A stretch of 64,000 bases of DNA from Caulobacterales bacterium (GCA_017302105.1 JAFLCS010000001.1:372001-436000), one strand, 5' to 3'; shown: positions 34,809-44,001, counted from the stretch's first letter. Notes: generated by a model from the letters alone, not told the origin. Program-made: numbers and translations.

Positions 34809-35253
34809 TCAGAGGGGCTCAAACCTCTGGAGCAGGAAGCGGTTCCAACCCCCGCGGGTCTGGTTCTCGACGGCGAAGTCAAAGCCGGACTGACCGCCCT
34901 CGCGCGGCCAGGCGATCATGCGCCCGGTTCCAGCCGGGAACTTCGCCACAAAAGCCACGGCCTGGGGGTGGACGTCCGAGCCGTCAGCGAGCCGGCCTTG
35001 CGACCGCTTGCCGTCATGGGTGGAAGGACTGAAAGCCGAGCGCCCCGTCCTCCATCGCGCCGTAGAAGGCCATTTCAACATAGTCGCGATCCGGCAGCGT
35101 CCAGGTCGCGGTCAGCCGGATCCAGCCCTTGCCCCATGGCTCGTACAGGCGGCTGATCTGAACCGCTTGGCCATTGTGCGTGCCCTTGTGGATCCATCGG
35201 CCGATCAGGGGCTTCATCGGTCCCAGAAGGCCGCGGCCGAATTTGAATTCCAT
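34809..35253 (-). pseudogene. Frameshifted hypothetical protein
   Basis: Two frames join into one plausible protein. The first, from the ATG at 35253, reads MEFKFGRGLLGPMKPLIGRW and ends at a stop near 35014 after DGALGFQSF. The second begins in another frame at the same spot and continues THDGKRSQG to WNRFLLQRFEPL at 34809. Removing one C in the CCACCC tract near 35020-35030 restores a single frame of about 148 residues. It may be a true pseudogene or a sequencing error. The family is not recognised; the short gap to the methyltransferase gene suggests it was part of an operon. Confidence 0.6.
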
Positions 35254-35323
35254 GACTGGTCCTTTCAGCGCCACAATGGACTGCGCCGCGTCACACCGAC
35301 CTTTTTATAGATCAGGAATAGCC

Positions 35324-36274
35324 ATGCGAGCCGTCCTAATCGCCCTGGCCATCAGCATCCTTTCGCCCTGGCAAGCCGCCGCACAACCCCTCGGCGATGA
35401 GCTCGACGACATTGTGGTCGTTGCCCAGGCCTCCGGTGCCCCGATCTGGACAATCCGAGACGGCGATTCCACGCTCGTGCTGGTCGGCTCGATCAGCGGA
35501 ATCCCCCGCGATGTGACCTGGCATCCTGAGGCCCTCGAACGCGCCGTCCGGGCGGCCGACCGGGTGCTGACACCGCTCCAGGGACAGATCGGCATCGCCG
35601 ACGTTCTACGGATCATCTGGCGACTGCGCACCATCGGCCAGCTTCCAGGCGGGACGACCACCGCCGACTACCTCGCGCCCGACTGGCAGGCGCGACTGGA
35701 GCGGCTGATGGCCGTAGAGCGGTCCAACGACTGGCGACGGCAGAGCCTCTTGCTACTCGCCTTCGATCTGATCGAAGAGCGGGCCGGGTTCGACCAGGGG
35801 CCTCAATCGCGCTCGGCCGCAGAGGTGGTCCGGCGTACGGCACGGGAGGCCGACCTTGAAACCCGCCCCGTAGGCGTGGTCGGCGGATCGACCCTGGTTG
35901 CCAGCCTGATCGACGCGCCGCCCCAGGCGCACCTTGCCTGCCTCCAGGCCGCCATCGTCGCGGCTGAGGCCGGACCGGAGACCGCTCGCCAACGCGCCCT
36001 CGCCTGGCGGAGCCGCAATGTCGCAGCGGTGGCGGTGTCCCCGATTGATCTGGCGATGAGCCAGTGCTGGCCCTGGGCCGACGCCGACATCGCGCCACAG
36101 CTTCAGCACCACTGGGCCGAGGCCATCGACACGGCGCTGGGCGAACCTCAGGTCACTCTCGCGGTCGCTGGGGTTCGCCTGCTGGCCGTCGAGGGCGGCA
36201 TCCTCGACCAGCTGCAGGCCCGCGGCCTCGATGTGGAGGGCCCCGACTGGCACCCGATCGCCGCAGGAGACTGA
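35324..36274 (+). CDS. TraB/GumN-family protein
   Basis: Protein of 316 residues from the ATG at 35324. It starts with a signal peptide (MRAVLIALAISILSPWQAAA). The body matches TraB/GumN proteins: WTIRDGDSTLVLVGSISGIP near the start, a long helical middle, and VTLAVAGVRLLAVEGGILDQ near the end. The classical GxxH signature of active members is changed here (VGSISG; AGVRLL), so the putative metal/hydrolase function may be lost. Divergent from the frameshifted gene. Confidence 0.68.
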   Translation: MRAVLIALAISILSPWQAAAQPLGDELDDIVVVAQASGAPIWTIRDGDSTLVLVGSISGIPRDVTWHPEALERAVRAADRVLTPLQGQIGIADVLRIIWRLRTIGQLPGGTTTADYLAPDWQARLERLMAVERSNDWRRQSLLLLAFDLIEERAGFDQGPQSRSAAEVVRRTAREADLETRPVGVVGGSTLVASLIDAPPQAHLACLQAAIVAAEAGPETARQRALAWRSRNVAAVAVSPIDLAMSQCWPWADADIAPQLQHHWAEAIDTALGEPQVTLAVAGVRLLAVEGGILDQLQARGLDVEGPDWHPIAAGD

Positions 36275-36276
36275 CG

Positions 36277-36963
36277 TCAGGCCGACAGGCGGATGACGTG
36301 GTCCTGAGCCTTCGTCAGGACTAGATCCGCGCGCGCGCGGGTCGGGCCGATATGCCGAGCCAGGTTGGGGCCATTGATCCGGTCCCAGATGTCTCCAGCC
36401 AGGGCCTCCGGGTCGCCACCGACCTCGGCTAGCCGGTCCGCAAGGCGGGGTGCGTCCCAGCGTTCCAGGGCCATGAACCGGTCGATATACCAGGCGATCA
36501 GATCGTCTTCCTCGGCGTCGAGATAGAGCCCGAGGTCGAGCGGCCCGATCCGGTCCTGCAGGGCTATCAGGCCCTCGAAGATCAGGACATCCGGACGTGC
36601 GAAGCCCATTTCAGCGTCAACATCATAGGTCGCGTGGGAATAGGTCGGGACGGTCAGGCGCGCGGCCCCGGCACGCAACTCGGTCAGAAACCGGTCGAGG
36701 CGGTCCCAGTCATAGCTTTCGGGAAAGCCCTTGCGGTCCATCAGGCCGCGAGCAACCAGATCGGTGCTGGCGAACAGAAAACCGTCGGCGGCGACGACCT
36801 GAACCGACGGGCCATCCCGCCGCAGCCGACCGGCAAGGGCTTTGGCGACAGTACTCTTGCCCGAGGCAACACCGCCGGCCAGGGCGATCAGAAAGGGCCG
36901 ATCCGCAAGCTGCGCGCGCCGGGCCGTCACCTCGGCGGCAAGCCGGTCCAGCCAGGTGCTCAC
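36277..36963 (-). CDS. coaA: Type I pantothenate kinase-like (CoaA/uridine kinase-like) protein
   Basis: Protein of 228 residues, shorter than the roughly 310 of Escherichia coli CoaA, lacking the N-terminal extension. P-loop GGVASGKSTVAKAL (residues 30-43), ADGFLFASTDLVARGLMDRK and GFPESYDWDRLDRFLTELRA, then VPTYSHATYDV, all typical of CoaA. It would phosphorylate pantothenate, the first step of coenzyme A synthesis. The start overlaps the stop of the DUF1465 gene (ATGA). A uridine kinase-like alternative is less likely because of the GLMDRKGFPESYD signature. Confidence 0.75.
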   Translation of the reverse strand: MSTWLDRLAAEVTARRAQLADRPFLIALAGGVASGKSTVAKALAGRLRRDGPSVQVVAADGFLFASTDLVARGLMDRKGFPESYDWDRLDRFLTELRAGAARLTVPTYSHATYDVDAEMGFARPDVLIFEGLIALQDRIGPLDLGLYLDAEEDDLIAWYIDRFMALERWDAPRLADRLAEVGGDPEALAGDIWDRINGPNLARHIGPTRARADLVLTKAQDHVIRLSA

Positions 36964-37490
36964 CCGCCGAAGGCGGCCTTGAGGCGATCCAGCTGGTTCT
37001 GGACCTCGTTGGTCGGTTCGGCCTCCGGTTCGTCGACGAACATCCGCCGATCCAGATAGACGATCCGCTCCAAAAGCCTCTCGGCCCGTACCATCAGCTC
37101 GACCAGGGCAATGGGAAGCTCGGCGTGGGTCGGCTGGTCGGACGGCGCACGCAATTTGAGGCGATAGCGTTCGTCGCAGGCCTGGTCGGCCGACATATCC
37201 CCCTCACGCACAGCGCGCTGGACGAGCAGCCAGGAGGCGGCCTGCATCAGCCGGGTGGTCAGGGCCATGCTTTCGGCGGCATAGGCCAGCGCCGCCGCGC
37301 GTGACAGCAGCTTGGCTTCGCGCCGGCCCTCGCCGTCGAGGTAGGTCGCCGTTTCCTCGACGAGGGCCATTCCGTCCTGGAACGTCCGTTCGAACAGCTC
37401 CGACTGCGCGAAGTCGGCGACCTGTCGCGCGCGGGTCACCGCAGCGATGGGGTCGGAAGTCGGAGCGTCAGACGCTGCGAACTGGGACAT
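36960..37490 (-). CDS. DUF1465 family protein
   Basis: Protein of 176 residues from the ATG at 37490. Mostly helical; the segment LVEETATYLDGEGRREAKLL followed by RAAALAYAAESMALTTRLMQ and ASWLLVQRAVREGDMS matches DUF1465, a family restricted mainly to alphaproteobacteria with unclear function. It overlaps the coaA-like gene, and the DUF1192 gene is just upstream on the same strand, the neighbourhood usual in this order. Confidence 0.85.
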   Translation of the reverse strand: MSQFAASDAPTSDPIAAVTRARQVADFAQSELFERTFQDGMALVEETATYLDGEGRREAKLLSRAAALAYAAESMALTTRLMQAASWLLVQRAVREGDMSADQACDERYRLKLRAPSDQPTHAELPIALVELMVRAERLLERIVYLDRRMFVDEPEAEPTNEVQNQLDRLKAAFGG

Positions 37491-37575
37491 TTGGGCTCCG
37501 TCTACTACGCGCGGCGCGTTTGACGCCGTGAGCGTACCGTTGCAACCCCTATGCCACGCCGAAACCCGTCGGTGG

Positions 37576-37788
37576 TCAAGACTCTGTCTTACCGAACGAG
37601 AACAGAGCGTCGGCATCCGACTTTTTCTGGAGCTTGGCGCGTGCGGCGGCCTCGGTCCGAACGATCTCCGCCTTCATCACCTCGGCCCGCTCCTGCAGGT
37701 CTTCGACGGAGTAGCCGTCAAGGTCTTCGCGGACGAGGTCTCGCAGAGCGTCTCCCCGGATCGGGCGGGGTTCGAGGTCGTCGATCAT
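37576..37788 (-). CDS. DUF1192 family protein
   Basis: Protein of 70 residues from the ATG at 37788. MIDDLEPRPIRGDALRDLVR, then DLDGYSVEDLQERAEVMKAE and IVRTEAAARAKLQKK, fit DUF1192: a short N-terminal motif and a coiled coil that often accompanies DUF1465. The frame is open further upstream but that part is antisense to the oxidoreductase gene. Confidence 0.85.
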   Translation of the reverse strand: MIDDLEPRPIRGDALRDLVREDLDGYSVEDLQERAEVMKAEIVRTEAAARAKLQKKSDADALFSFGKTES

Positions 37789-37867
37789 GCCGGGCCCTCC
37801 TGCCAGCAGCCTGAACCGGCTATGGAACGCTTCCCGTACCTGATTGGCAAGCCCCGGAGACTGCGCC

Positions 37868-38851
37868 ATGCCCCTGAACCTGATGCGCGCAATTGCTGTA
37901 AGAGACGGCCAACGCGGCCCTGAATCCCTTGAAATCATGGAGATAGACCGGCCCGAGCCCGGTGCCGGCCAGGTTCGAATCCGGGTTCGGGCCGCCGGCG
38001 TCAACCGACCGGACCTGTTGCAGCGAGCAGGGCTGTATCCGCCGCCGCCGGGGGCACCTCAGACCCTGGGGCTGGAAGTCGCCGGTGAGATTGACGTGAT
38101 CGGAACAGGCGTGGAGCGATGGGCCCTGGGAGACCGGGTCTGCGCCTTGCTGGGCGGCGGCGGCTATGCCGACTGGGCTGTCGTGGACGCCGGATCCGTC
38201 CTGCCTGTGCCGGAAGGGCTCGATTTCCCCCAGGCGGCGGCCTTGCCAGAGACCGTCTTCACCGTGTGGGCGAATGTGTTCGAGATCGGGGCGCTCAAGC
38301 CAGGAGAGACGATTGCTGTGCATGGGGCGACCTCTGGCATCGGCACCACTGCCATCCAGATGGCGCGTGCCGCCGGCGCACGGGTCATCGGCACCTCGCG
38401 CGGTGCGGCCAAGACCGAGCTCACCCGCCAGATGGGCGTCGATATCGCACTGGATTCCACACAACCGGATTTCGCGAAACGCCTCGCAGAGGCCGGACCC
38501 GACGTCGTCCTCGACATGGTCGGAGGGTCGTTCCTGAAGGCCAACATCGCGGCGCTGAAGCCAGGGGGCCGCCTGGTCATCATTGCTTTCCAGGGGGGCG
38601 CGGTAGGCGAGCTGGACGTGGCGCGGGTGATGCGCGAGCGGCTGATGGTGGCCGGCTCGACCCTGCGCGCGCGGCCGGTCGAGGAGAAGGCACGGCTGGC
38701 GCGGGCAGTCGAACAGACGGTCTGGCCCTGGGTGGCTCAGGGAGCTGTCCGCCCCATCATCGAGGCAGAGCTGCCGCTGGAACAGGCCGCCGAGGCGCAC
38801 CGTCGACTGGAGACCGGAGCCGTGACAGGAAAGATCGTCCTGGTCCCCTGA
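37868..38851 (+). CDS. NAD(P)H-quinone oxidoreductase (zinc-independent MDR family, PIG3-like)
   Basis: Protein of 327 residues from the ATG at 37868 (a second ATG is five codons on). Medium-chain reductase with N-terminal GroES-like domain (RVRAAGVNRPDLLQRAGLYP, PPGAPQTLGLEVAGEI) and Rossmann domain with VHGATSGIGTTAIQMARAAG. No zinc-binding cysteines, as in quinone reductase/PIG3 members. It should reduce quinones or enals with NADPH. Divergent from the DUF1192 gene. Confidence 0.9.
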   Translation: MPLNLMRAIAVRDGQRGPESLEIMEIDRPEPGAGQVRIRVRAAGVNRPDLLQRAGLYPPPPGAPQTLGLEVAGEIDVIGTGVERWALGDRVCALLGGGGYADWAVVDAGSVLPVPEGLDFPQAAALPETVFTVWANVFEIGALKPGETIAVHGATSGIGTTAIQMARAAGARVIGTSRGAAKTELTRQMGVDIALDSTQPDFAKRLAEAGPDVVLDMVGGSFLKANIAALKPGGRLVIIAFQGGAVGELDVARVMRERLMVAGSTLRARPVEEKARLARAVEQTVWPWVAQGAVRPIIEAELPLEQAAEAHRRLETGAVTGKIVLVP

Positions 38852-38974
38852 CCCGCACCGGGACAATGGGCCGCACGGTTGCCTGCGAAAATAACACCAC
38901 AATCCGGCGCAATCCGCCATGCTGTCGGCCGGCTCGACGGGGAACGTGCCGATTCTTCAGCGTGGAGTTTCACC

Positions 38975-39166
38975 GTGTCGCAGCACAATATCGTGGGGTC
39001 AGAAGCCTTTGCCCGTCGCCCCCAGGTCTATATCCGCACGCTGCGCCGCGGGGCCTATCACCGTCGCCGGGGCCGCCTGCTTGTGGCTTTCGTCGCGGGG
39101 GCCGTCGTGGCGATTGCGGGGCTGACCTTCGCCGCGCTAGCGTGGACCCCGCAGTTCGGAGGTTGA
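38975..39166 (+). CDS. Small membrane protein, function unknown
   Basis: Protein of 63 residues from the GTG at 38975, with GGAG close upstream. A basic N-terminal half (RPQVYIRTLRRGAYHRRRGR) is followed by one helix (LLVAFVAGAVVAIAGLTFAA). Single-pass inner-membrane protein by topology. The longer frame to 38879 lies in non-coding DNA. It is next to another tiny membrane protein. Confidence 0.55.
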   Translation: MSQHNIVGSEAFARRPQVYIRTLRRGAYHRRRGRLLVAFVAGAVVAIAGLTFAALAWTPQFGG

Positions 39167-39171
39167 CCCCC

Positions 39172-39309
39172 ATGAGCGACGATCTGGAGCCGGAAGACGC
39201 CGCCGCCGATGCGCGGGCGGACCGCCAGGGCTTCAATCCGCTTCTCGCCGTGGCTCTGATCCTGTTGCTGGGGGCTGTGGCCTATATTCTGTTCGTGGCG
39301 TTCGCCTGA
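39172..39309 (+). CDS. Very small single-helix membrane protein
   Basis: Protein of 45 residues beginning MSDDLEPEDAAADARADRQG, acidic, then a single helix ending LLLGAVAYILFVAFA. It begins five bases after the preceding stop, with GGAGG just upstream overlapping that gene's end. It was hidden in a longer frame that is a shadow of the oxidoreductase gene. Probably expressed with its neighbour and purD. Confidence 0.55.
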   Translation: MSDDLEPEDAAADARADRQGFNPLLAVALILLLGAVAYILFVAFA

Positions 39310-39349
39310 GCGACTTGACCCCTGAGCGGGCGCGGGCCATGGGCGGCGC

Positions 39350-40633
39350 ATGATTTTTCTTGTGGTCGGATCGGGCGGGCGTGAACACGCTCTGGCCTGG
39401 AAGCTAGCCCAGTCGCCGCTAGTCGACCGGCTGGTGATGGCACCGGGCAATCCGGGAATGGCCCGGCTGGGTGAACTGCGCCCGGTCAAGCCCACGGACA
39501 TCGAGGGCCTGGTTGCCCTGGCGCGCGAGATCCGGGCCGATCTGGTCGTGGTCGGGCCGGAGGCCTCACTGGAAGCCGGCCTTGCCAACCGGCTGGCCGA
39601 GGTTGGCATTGCCTGTTTCGGGGCCTCTCAGCAGGCCGCTCAGCTTGAGACGTCCAAGGCCTTCACGAAGCGGTTCTGTGATCGCCACAACATTCCAACG
39701 GCGGGTTACGGTGTCTATGAGACGGCCGGCGAGGCCAAACAGGCGCTGGACGACTTCAAGCCGCCCTATGTCATCAAGGCCGACGGTCTGGCGGCCGGCA
39801 AGGGCGTGGTGATTTCAGACGACCGCCGCGATGCCGGCCACGAGATCGACGCCATGCTGGGCGGCCGCTTCGGCCAGGCCGGGGCGCGGGTCGTCATCGA
39901 GGAGTTCATGGAGGGCGAGGAAGCCTCGCTGTTTGCCCTGAGCGACGGGACCCGGGCCGTCCTGTTCGGCGGAGCCCAGGACCACAAGCGCGCCTTCGAC
40001 GGCGACCTGGGACCCAATACGGGCGGTATGGGCACCTATTCGCCGGCTCCGGTCCTGACCCCGGACCTGGTCCGGGCGGCCGCGGATCGGATCGTGCACC
40101 CAACCATCCGGGGGATGCTCGATGAGGGCACCCCCTATCGCGGCGTGCTTTATGCCGGACTGATGGCGACGGACGAGGGCCCCCGGCTGGTTGAATTCAA
40201 TGCCCGCTTCGGCGACCCGGAATGCCAGGTCCTGATGATGCGGCTCGAGAGCGATCTGGCACCCTATCTGCTGGCCTGTGCGCAGGGCGATCTTGAGCGG
40301 CTGGCACCACCGGTGTTCCGGGCCGATACGGTGGTCTGTGTGGTCATGGCGGCCAAGGGCTATCCGGACAGTCCGCTGTCCGGCTCGACCATCCGGGGTG
40401 CGGAACAGGACTTCGGACCTGACGTCCAGGTCTTCCATGCCGGCACGGCGCGCGACCGGGACGGGCGGTTGACGGCGGCTGGTGGTCGGGTCCTGAACGT
40501 CTGCGCGCGCGGCAAGGATGTCGCCGAGGCTCGTGAGCGCGCCTATGCGACGATCCGGCAGATCGACTGGCCGGGTGGTTTCTTCCGGTCTGATATCGGC
40601 TGGCGCGCCTTGGGGCGCGACGAGCAGGCCTAG
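39350..40633 (+). CDS. purD: Phosphoribosylamine-glycine ligase
   Basis: Protein of 427 residues, full length for the enzyme. The start MIFLVVGSGGREHALAWKLA is the diagnostic PurD N-terminus; GNPGMARLGE, an ATP-grasp core (YVIKADGLAAGKGVVISDD), EEFMEGEEASLFALSDG, GPNTGGMGTYSP and EFNARFGDPECQ follow. It makes glycinamide ribonucleotide in purine synthesis. Short gap after the small membrane protein; the end overlaps the transpeptidase gene on the other strand. Confidence 0.97.
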   Translation: MIFLVVGSGGREHALAWKLAQSPLVDRLVMAPGNPGMARLGELRPVKPTDIEGLVALAREIRADLVVVGPEASLEAGLANRLAEVGIACFGASQQAAQLETSKAFTKRFCDRHNIPTAGYGVYETAGEAKQALDDFKPPYVIKADGLAAGKGVVISDDRRDAGHEIDAMLGGRFGQAGARVVIEEFMEGEEASLFALSDGTRAVLFGGAQDHKRAFDGDLGPNTGGMGTYSPAPVLTPDLVRAAADRIVHPTIRGMLDEGTPYRGVLYAGLMATDEGPRLVEFNARFGDPECQVLMMRLESDLAPYLLACAQGDLERLAPPVFRADTVVCVVMAAKGYPDSPLSGSTIRGAEQDFGPDVQVFHAGTARDRDGRLTAAGGRVLNVCARGKDVAEARERAYATIRQIDWPGGFFRSDIGWRALGRDEQA

Positions 40634-41313
40634 GCCAGCGACCGCGCGGCGAAGAGCAGGCGACCGTCATCCATACGCGGGCGCAGGAACTCTAGCGAAG
40701 CGGAGCTGGTGGCGAAACAGCCGAAGCTGCGGCCCAATTTGCCCTCGCGCGCCAGCCATTCGGGTTCGCAATAGTCGGCCGCGTGCACGATAATGGCGCG
40801 CTGGCGCGCCGCATCATTGGTCGACTCAAGTCCGTCCAGCAGGACATTCTGACCGTGGCGCACGCCCCAGCCCATGCCCGATGTCCGATAGACGCCCAGT
40901 GACGAGGCGTTGGAATCCATGATGTTGGAAAAGCCGTGGGCGAACCCGGAATGGAACGGGTCGGACCCTACACCGTGGGCCGTATGGAACATCCGGGCCT
41001 CGCCGGAGATCACGTCCAGCTCATATAGGCGCGGCTCGGCCGAATGCTGGGTAAAATTAACGATGTAGATGCGGTCGCGGTTTGGAATCGACCAGGCATG
41101 ACGATCCAGCGCGGCCAGCGCCTGTTCGCGCAGATCCCGGGGGATCAGGCGGCGCGGATCGAGCGGCGGCGCGACAACGCGCGGGCTCGGCGTGGCCGCA
41201 ACCCAGGTCGGCTCCGGAGCCGGAGGAACCTCGGCAATCTGCGGTGTGGATGCACAGCCTGCCACGGCAATGCCGGCACCCGCGACCAGAAGGCCGCGTC
41301 TGGAAAGCGACAT
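40630..41313 (-). CDS. L,D-transpeptidase-like (murein catalytic domain) lipoprotein
   Basis: Protein of 227 residues. MSLSRRGLLVAGAGIAVAGC combines twin-arginine residues and a lipobox cysteine, so it is likely anchored in the envelope. The catalytic region HTAHGVGSDPFHSGFAHGFS, VRHGQNVLLDGLESTNDAAR, IIVHAADYCEPEW, GRSFGCFATS places it in the YkuD_2 group (cysteine nucleophile in the SFGC motif). It would act on peptidoglycan peptides. Convergent with purD with a 4-base overlap. Confidence 0.85.
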   Translation of the reverse strand: MSLSRRGLLVAGAGIAVAGCASTPQIAEVPPAPEPTWVAATPSPRVVAPPLDPRRLIPRDLREQALAALDRHAWSIPNRDRIYIVNFTQHSAEPRLYELDVISGEARMFHTAHGVGSDPFHSGFAHGFSNIMDSNASSLGVYRTSGMGWGVRHGQNVLLDGLESTNDAARQRAIIVHAADYCEPEWLAREGKLGRSFGCFATSSASLEFLRPRMDDGRLLFAARSLA

Positions 41314-41431
41314 GAAGCTACCCCCGTCAACGCAAACTCGACTTCAAGTTAAATGCAAAGACCGCACCAGGTGCAAGCCTCTTCCCGTGCGACGAGTCAG
41401 CGCGCTAGGATGACCGCATCTTGGGGGAGAC

Positions 41432-42739
41432 ATGATGAAGACTTGGATCATCGCGGCTTGCGTTGCGCTAATCGGACTGACACCGGCGGCCGCTCAGGTC
41501 GAGCCGGCTGCGGACGCCCTGACCTTTGTCCAGGCGGGACGCCTGCTGGCGGACCCGGCGACGGGGCAGATCTCGACGGCCCGAACGGTCGTGATCCAGA
41601 ACGGTCGAGTCCTTCGAATTGACGACGGTTTCACCGGCGACGGCCAGGGGCGGGTCGTGGATTTGCGGGACAGTTTCGTGCTGCCTGGCCTGATCGACAG
41701 CCACGTCCATCTGCTGGGTCAGCAGGGGCCGACGAACCGCATCGACGCGGTGACCATGACCCGTTCGGCCCAGGCGCTGGAGGGGGCCTACTACGCCCAG
41801 ATCACCCTGGAGGCCGGCTTCACCACGGTGGCCAATCTCGGGGCCAATTCGGAGGCCATCTTCGCCTTGCGCGACGCCGTTGCGCGTGGGCGCGTACCGG
41901 GACCCCGGATTATCGCCTCGGGCGCCGGGATCAGCGTCCACGGCGGTCATGGCGACAGCCATGGCTATCGCCCGGAGGTGCTGGAAATCCTGCGTTCGGA
42001 GGCGGTGTGTTCGGGGGCTGACGATTGCCGTCGGGCGGTGCGCGAGCAGGTCCGCCTGGGTGCCGACGTCATCAAGATCACCGCGACGGGCGGCGTCCTG
42101 TCCAACACGGCCGCCGGTCTGGGCCAGCAGTTTTCAAATGACGAACTTCAGGCCATCGTCGAGGCGGCCCACAGCCTGGGTCGCCGGGTGACCGCGCACG
42201 CCCACGGAGCCGACGGGATCAACGCCTTCCTGCGCGCCGGCGGCGATTCTATCGAGCACGGCACCTTTCTGGACGCCGAGGGCATCCGCCTGATGCGTCA
42301 GCAGAATGCCTGGCTGGTCCCGACCCTGCTGGCCGGCGACTTTGTGGCCCGCATCGCATCCAGCCCGAACAACTTCCTGTCTCCAGCCCAGACGGCGAAG
42401 GCCCTGGAGGCCGGGCCCCTGATGCTGGAGATGTGTCGGCGCGCACACGAGGCCGGGGTACCGATCGCCTTCGGTACCGACAGCGGCGTCTCCGCCCATG
42501 GCGACAACGCTCAGGAATTCGCCCTACTGGTCCAGTGCGGCATGACCCCTCTGGAGGCCATACAGGCCGCGACGGTCAGGGCTGCTGAACATCTTCAGAT
42601 TGCCAATGAGGTCGGGGCCTTGCGTCCCGGCATGGGGGCGGACCTTATCGCGGTCAGCGGTGATCCCCTGGCGGATGTGACGGTCCTTCAGCGGGTCGGT
42701 TTTGTCATGCGTGCTGGTCGCATCTATCGCGGCGGCTGA
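41432..42739 (+). CDS. Exported metal-dependent amidohydrolase
   Basis: Protein of 435 residues with a signal peptide (MMKTWIIAACVALIGLTPAA). The amidohydrolase fold is clear: LPGLIDSHVHLLGQQG (metal-binding HVH), VIKITATGGV (lysine), VTAHAHGADGINAFLRAG, DSIEHGTFLD and GTDSGVSAHG. Related to imidazolonepropionase-like and Xaa-Pro dipeptidase-type enzymes; the true substrate is unknown. Preceded by GGGGGAGA. Divergent from the transpeptidase gene with a 118-base gap. Confidence 0.88.
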   Translation: MMKTWIIAACVALIGLTPAAAQVEPAADALTFVQAGRLLADPATGQISTARTVVIQNGRVLRIDDGFTGDGQGRVVDLRDSFVLPGLIDSHVHLLGQQGPTNRIDAVTMTRSAQALEGAYYAQITLEAGFTTVANLGANSEAIFALRDAVARGRVPGPRIIASGAGISVHGGHGDSHGYRPEVLEILRSEAVCSGADDCRRAVREQVRLGADVIKITATGGVLSNTAAGLGQQFSNDELQAIVEAAHSLGRRVTAHAHGADGINAFLRAGGDSIEHGTFLDAEGIRLMRQQNAWLVPTLLAGDFVARIASSPNNFLSPAQTAKALEAGPLMLEMCRRAHEAGVPIAFGTDSGVSAHGDNAQEFALLVQCGMTPLEAIQAATVRAAEHLQIANEVGALRPGMGADLIAVSGDPLADVTVLQRVGFVMRAGRIYRGG

Positions 42740-42822
42740 CGCGATCTGACGCGCTCCCGGATCGGCATTGGCTCCGCACACCCAGTGACCTAACGTCGAT
42801 TTCCAATTGCTGGGGAGCCGAG

Positions 42823-43443
42823 ATGCGCGCGTGGGGTTGGGTACTGCTGGTTCTGGCGGGTTGCACATCCGCTGAACCAACGGCGGCGGCTGGCGGGCAG
42901 CAGGTACCGGCAACGACAAGACCGGACACCGACTACCACGTCTGGAATACCGGCTGCGCGGCCGAAGACGGCCACTATGCGCTGGACGTGGACCCTGGCT
43001 ACACCGCCGGCTTCCAGCGTGCGCCTGCGGGCTACGAATCGGCGCGGACCCACCTGTTCTGGGTCCATTCGGCCCAGACCGACCGGACCTACTGGTACGG
43101 CTTTTCCATTTCCAACGGCTCAGGCGGGGCCTTTGCCCTGCCCCAGCGCGGCCCCGATGACACAGCCAATCCGATGGATGGCCCCGAGGCTGTCGTGGAC
43201 GCCGGCATCTCCTTCTATCCGATGGGCTTCGACGGGGCGGTCGGCTACGAGCCCCCCCAGGGCGAAGGCGACAGCGCCCAGGCCCCGCCCCTGATCCTGA
43301 TCCCTGAACTCGGGGCGCTGCTGGAGCTCTTCCCCTATGTCGAGGACCGCTCGGTCCGTGAAACCGCCCCTCGCGCTCTGTTCCGCCTTGTCCAGTGTGG
43401 CGACGCGCCGGTGGCGTGGGCGACGGGCGCACTTCCAGGCTGA
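42823..43443 (+). CDS. Putative lipoprotein, function unknown
   Basis: Protein of 206 residues. MRAWGWVLLVLAGC is a lipobox signal with Cys14; GGGGAG precedes the ATG. The rest is rich in Gly, Pro, Asp and aromatic residues (HLFWVHSAQTDRTYWYGFSI) with no recognised domain. It is likely a lipid-anchored envelope protein. No clear relation to its neighbours. Confidence 0.6.
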   Translation: MRAWGWVLLVLAGCTSAEPTAAAGGQQVPATTRPDTDYHVWNTGCAAEDGHYALDVDPGYTAGFQRAPAGYESARTHLFWVHSAQTDRTYWYGFSISNGSGGAFALPQRGPDDTANPMDGPEAVVDAGISFYPMGFDGAVGYEPPQGEGDSAQAPPLILIPELGALLELFPYVEDRSVRETAPRALFRLVQCGDAPVAWATGALPG

Positions 43444-43506
43444 CCAGAACCGGGTTGCTGATCGCGACGACACGCCGATAGATTGGCGCGAGGCCCAGAG
43501 GTAACC

Positions 43507-44001
43507 ATGAAGCGACTGATATGTCTGGCGAGCTTTGCCGTCCTGGCCTGGCCATCCGTCGGCCAGGCCCAATCCGGCAGCTTCTATCTGGTCGGTTTGA
43601 CCGATCAGTCGGCCTGGCTGGCGGACCGGGATTCCATCCGCTGGAGCGGCGCGAACCCGATGATCACCCTGCATCAGATCTACAGCACGCCCCGCCCGAT
43701 TCCGCGCGAATATGGTTCAGGTTATGAACTCTACCAGCGCGCGGAGTTCAGGATCGCGATTGATTGTGCCGGGAATCGCACGCGCGACATCGGCTTCTCC
43801 ATGCATGGCTTTAGTGCGGGCGTGAGGCCGTTGCGCCTCACCGAGCAGGGGGCATGGGAACCCATTGCCGATTCCGCGCTCTTCTCCGACCTGCACGGCA
43901 TCGCCTGCCACAATCGCATTCCGGATAACCAGACGCCGGCCAGTGATCTGCAGGTCGCGATCGTCGCCTATTACCAGACGATGAACGACGAGGAGGATTG
44001 A
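43507..44001 (+). CDS. Exported protein, function unknown
   Basis: Protein of 164 residues from the ATG at 43507 (GAGGTAACC upstream). Signal peptide MKRLICLASFAVLAWPSVGQAQ. The mature chain (FYLVGLTDQSAWLADRDSIR, YQRAEFRIAIDCAGNRTRDI) resembles the small surface-adhesin-E-like proteins common in this group, but that is a loose impression. Ends just before the tRNA-Leu gene. Confidence 0.6.
   Translation: MKRLICLASFAVLAWPSVGQAQSGSFYLVGLTDQSAWLADRDSIRWSGANPMITLHQIYSTPRPIPREYGSGYELYQRAEFRIAIDCAGNRTRDIGFSMHGFSAGVRPLRLTEQGAWEPIADSALFSDLHGIACHNRIPDNQTPASDLQVAIVAYYQTMNDEED

Noticed and set aside
38119-39171. Long plus-strand frame overlapping the quinone oxidoreductase
   Set aside because: Only its last 45 codons (39172-39309) look real, a tiny membrane protein; the rest is a shifted shadow of the oxidoreductase gene.
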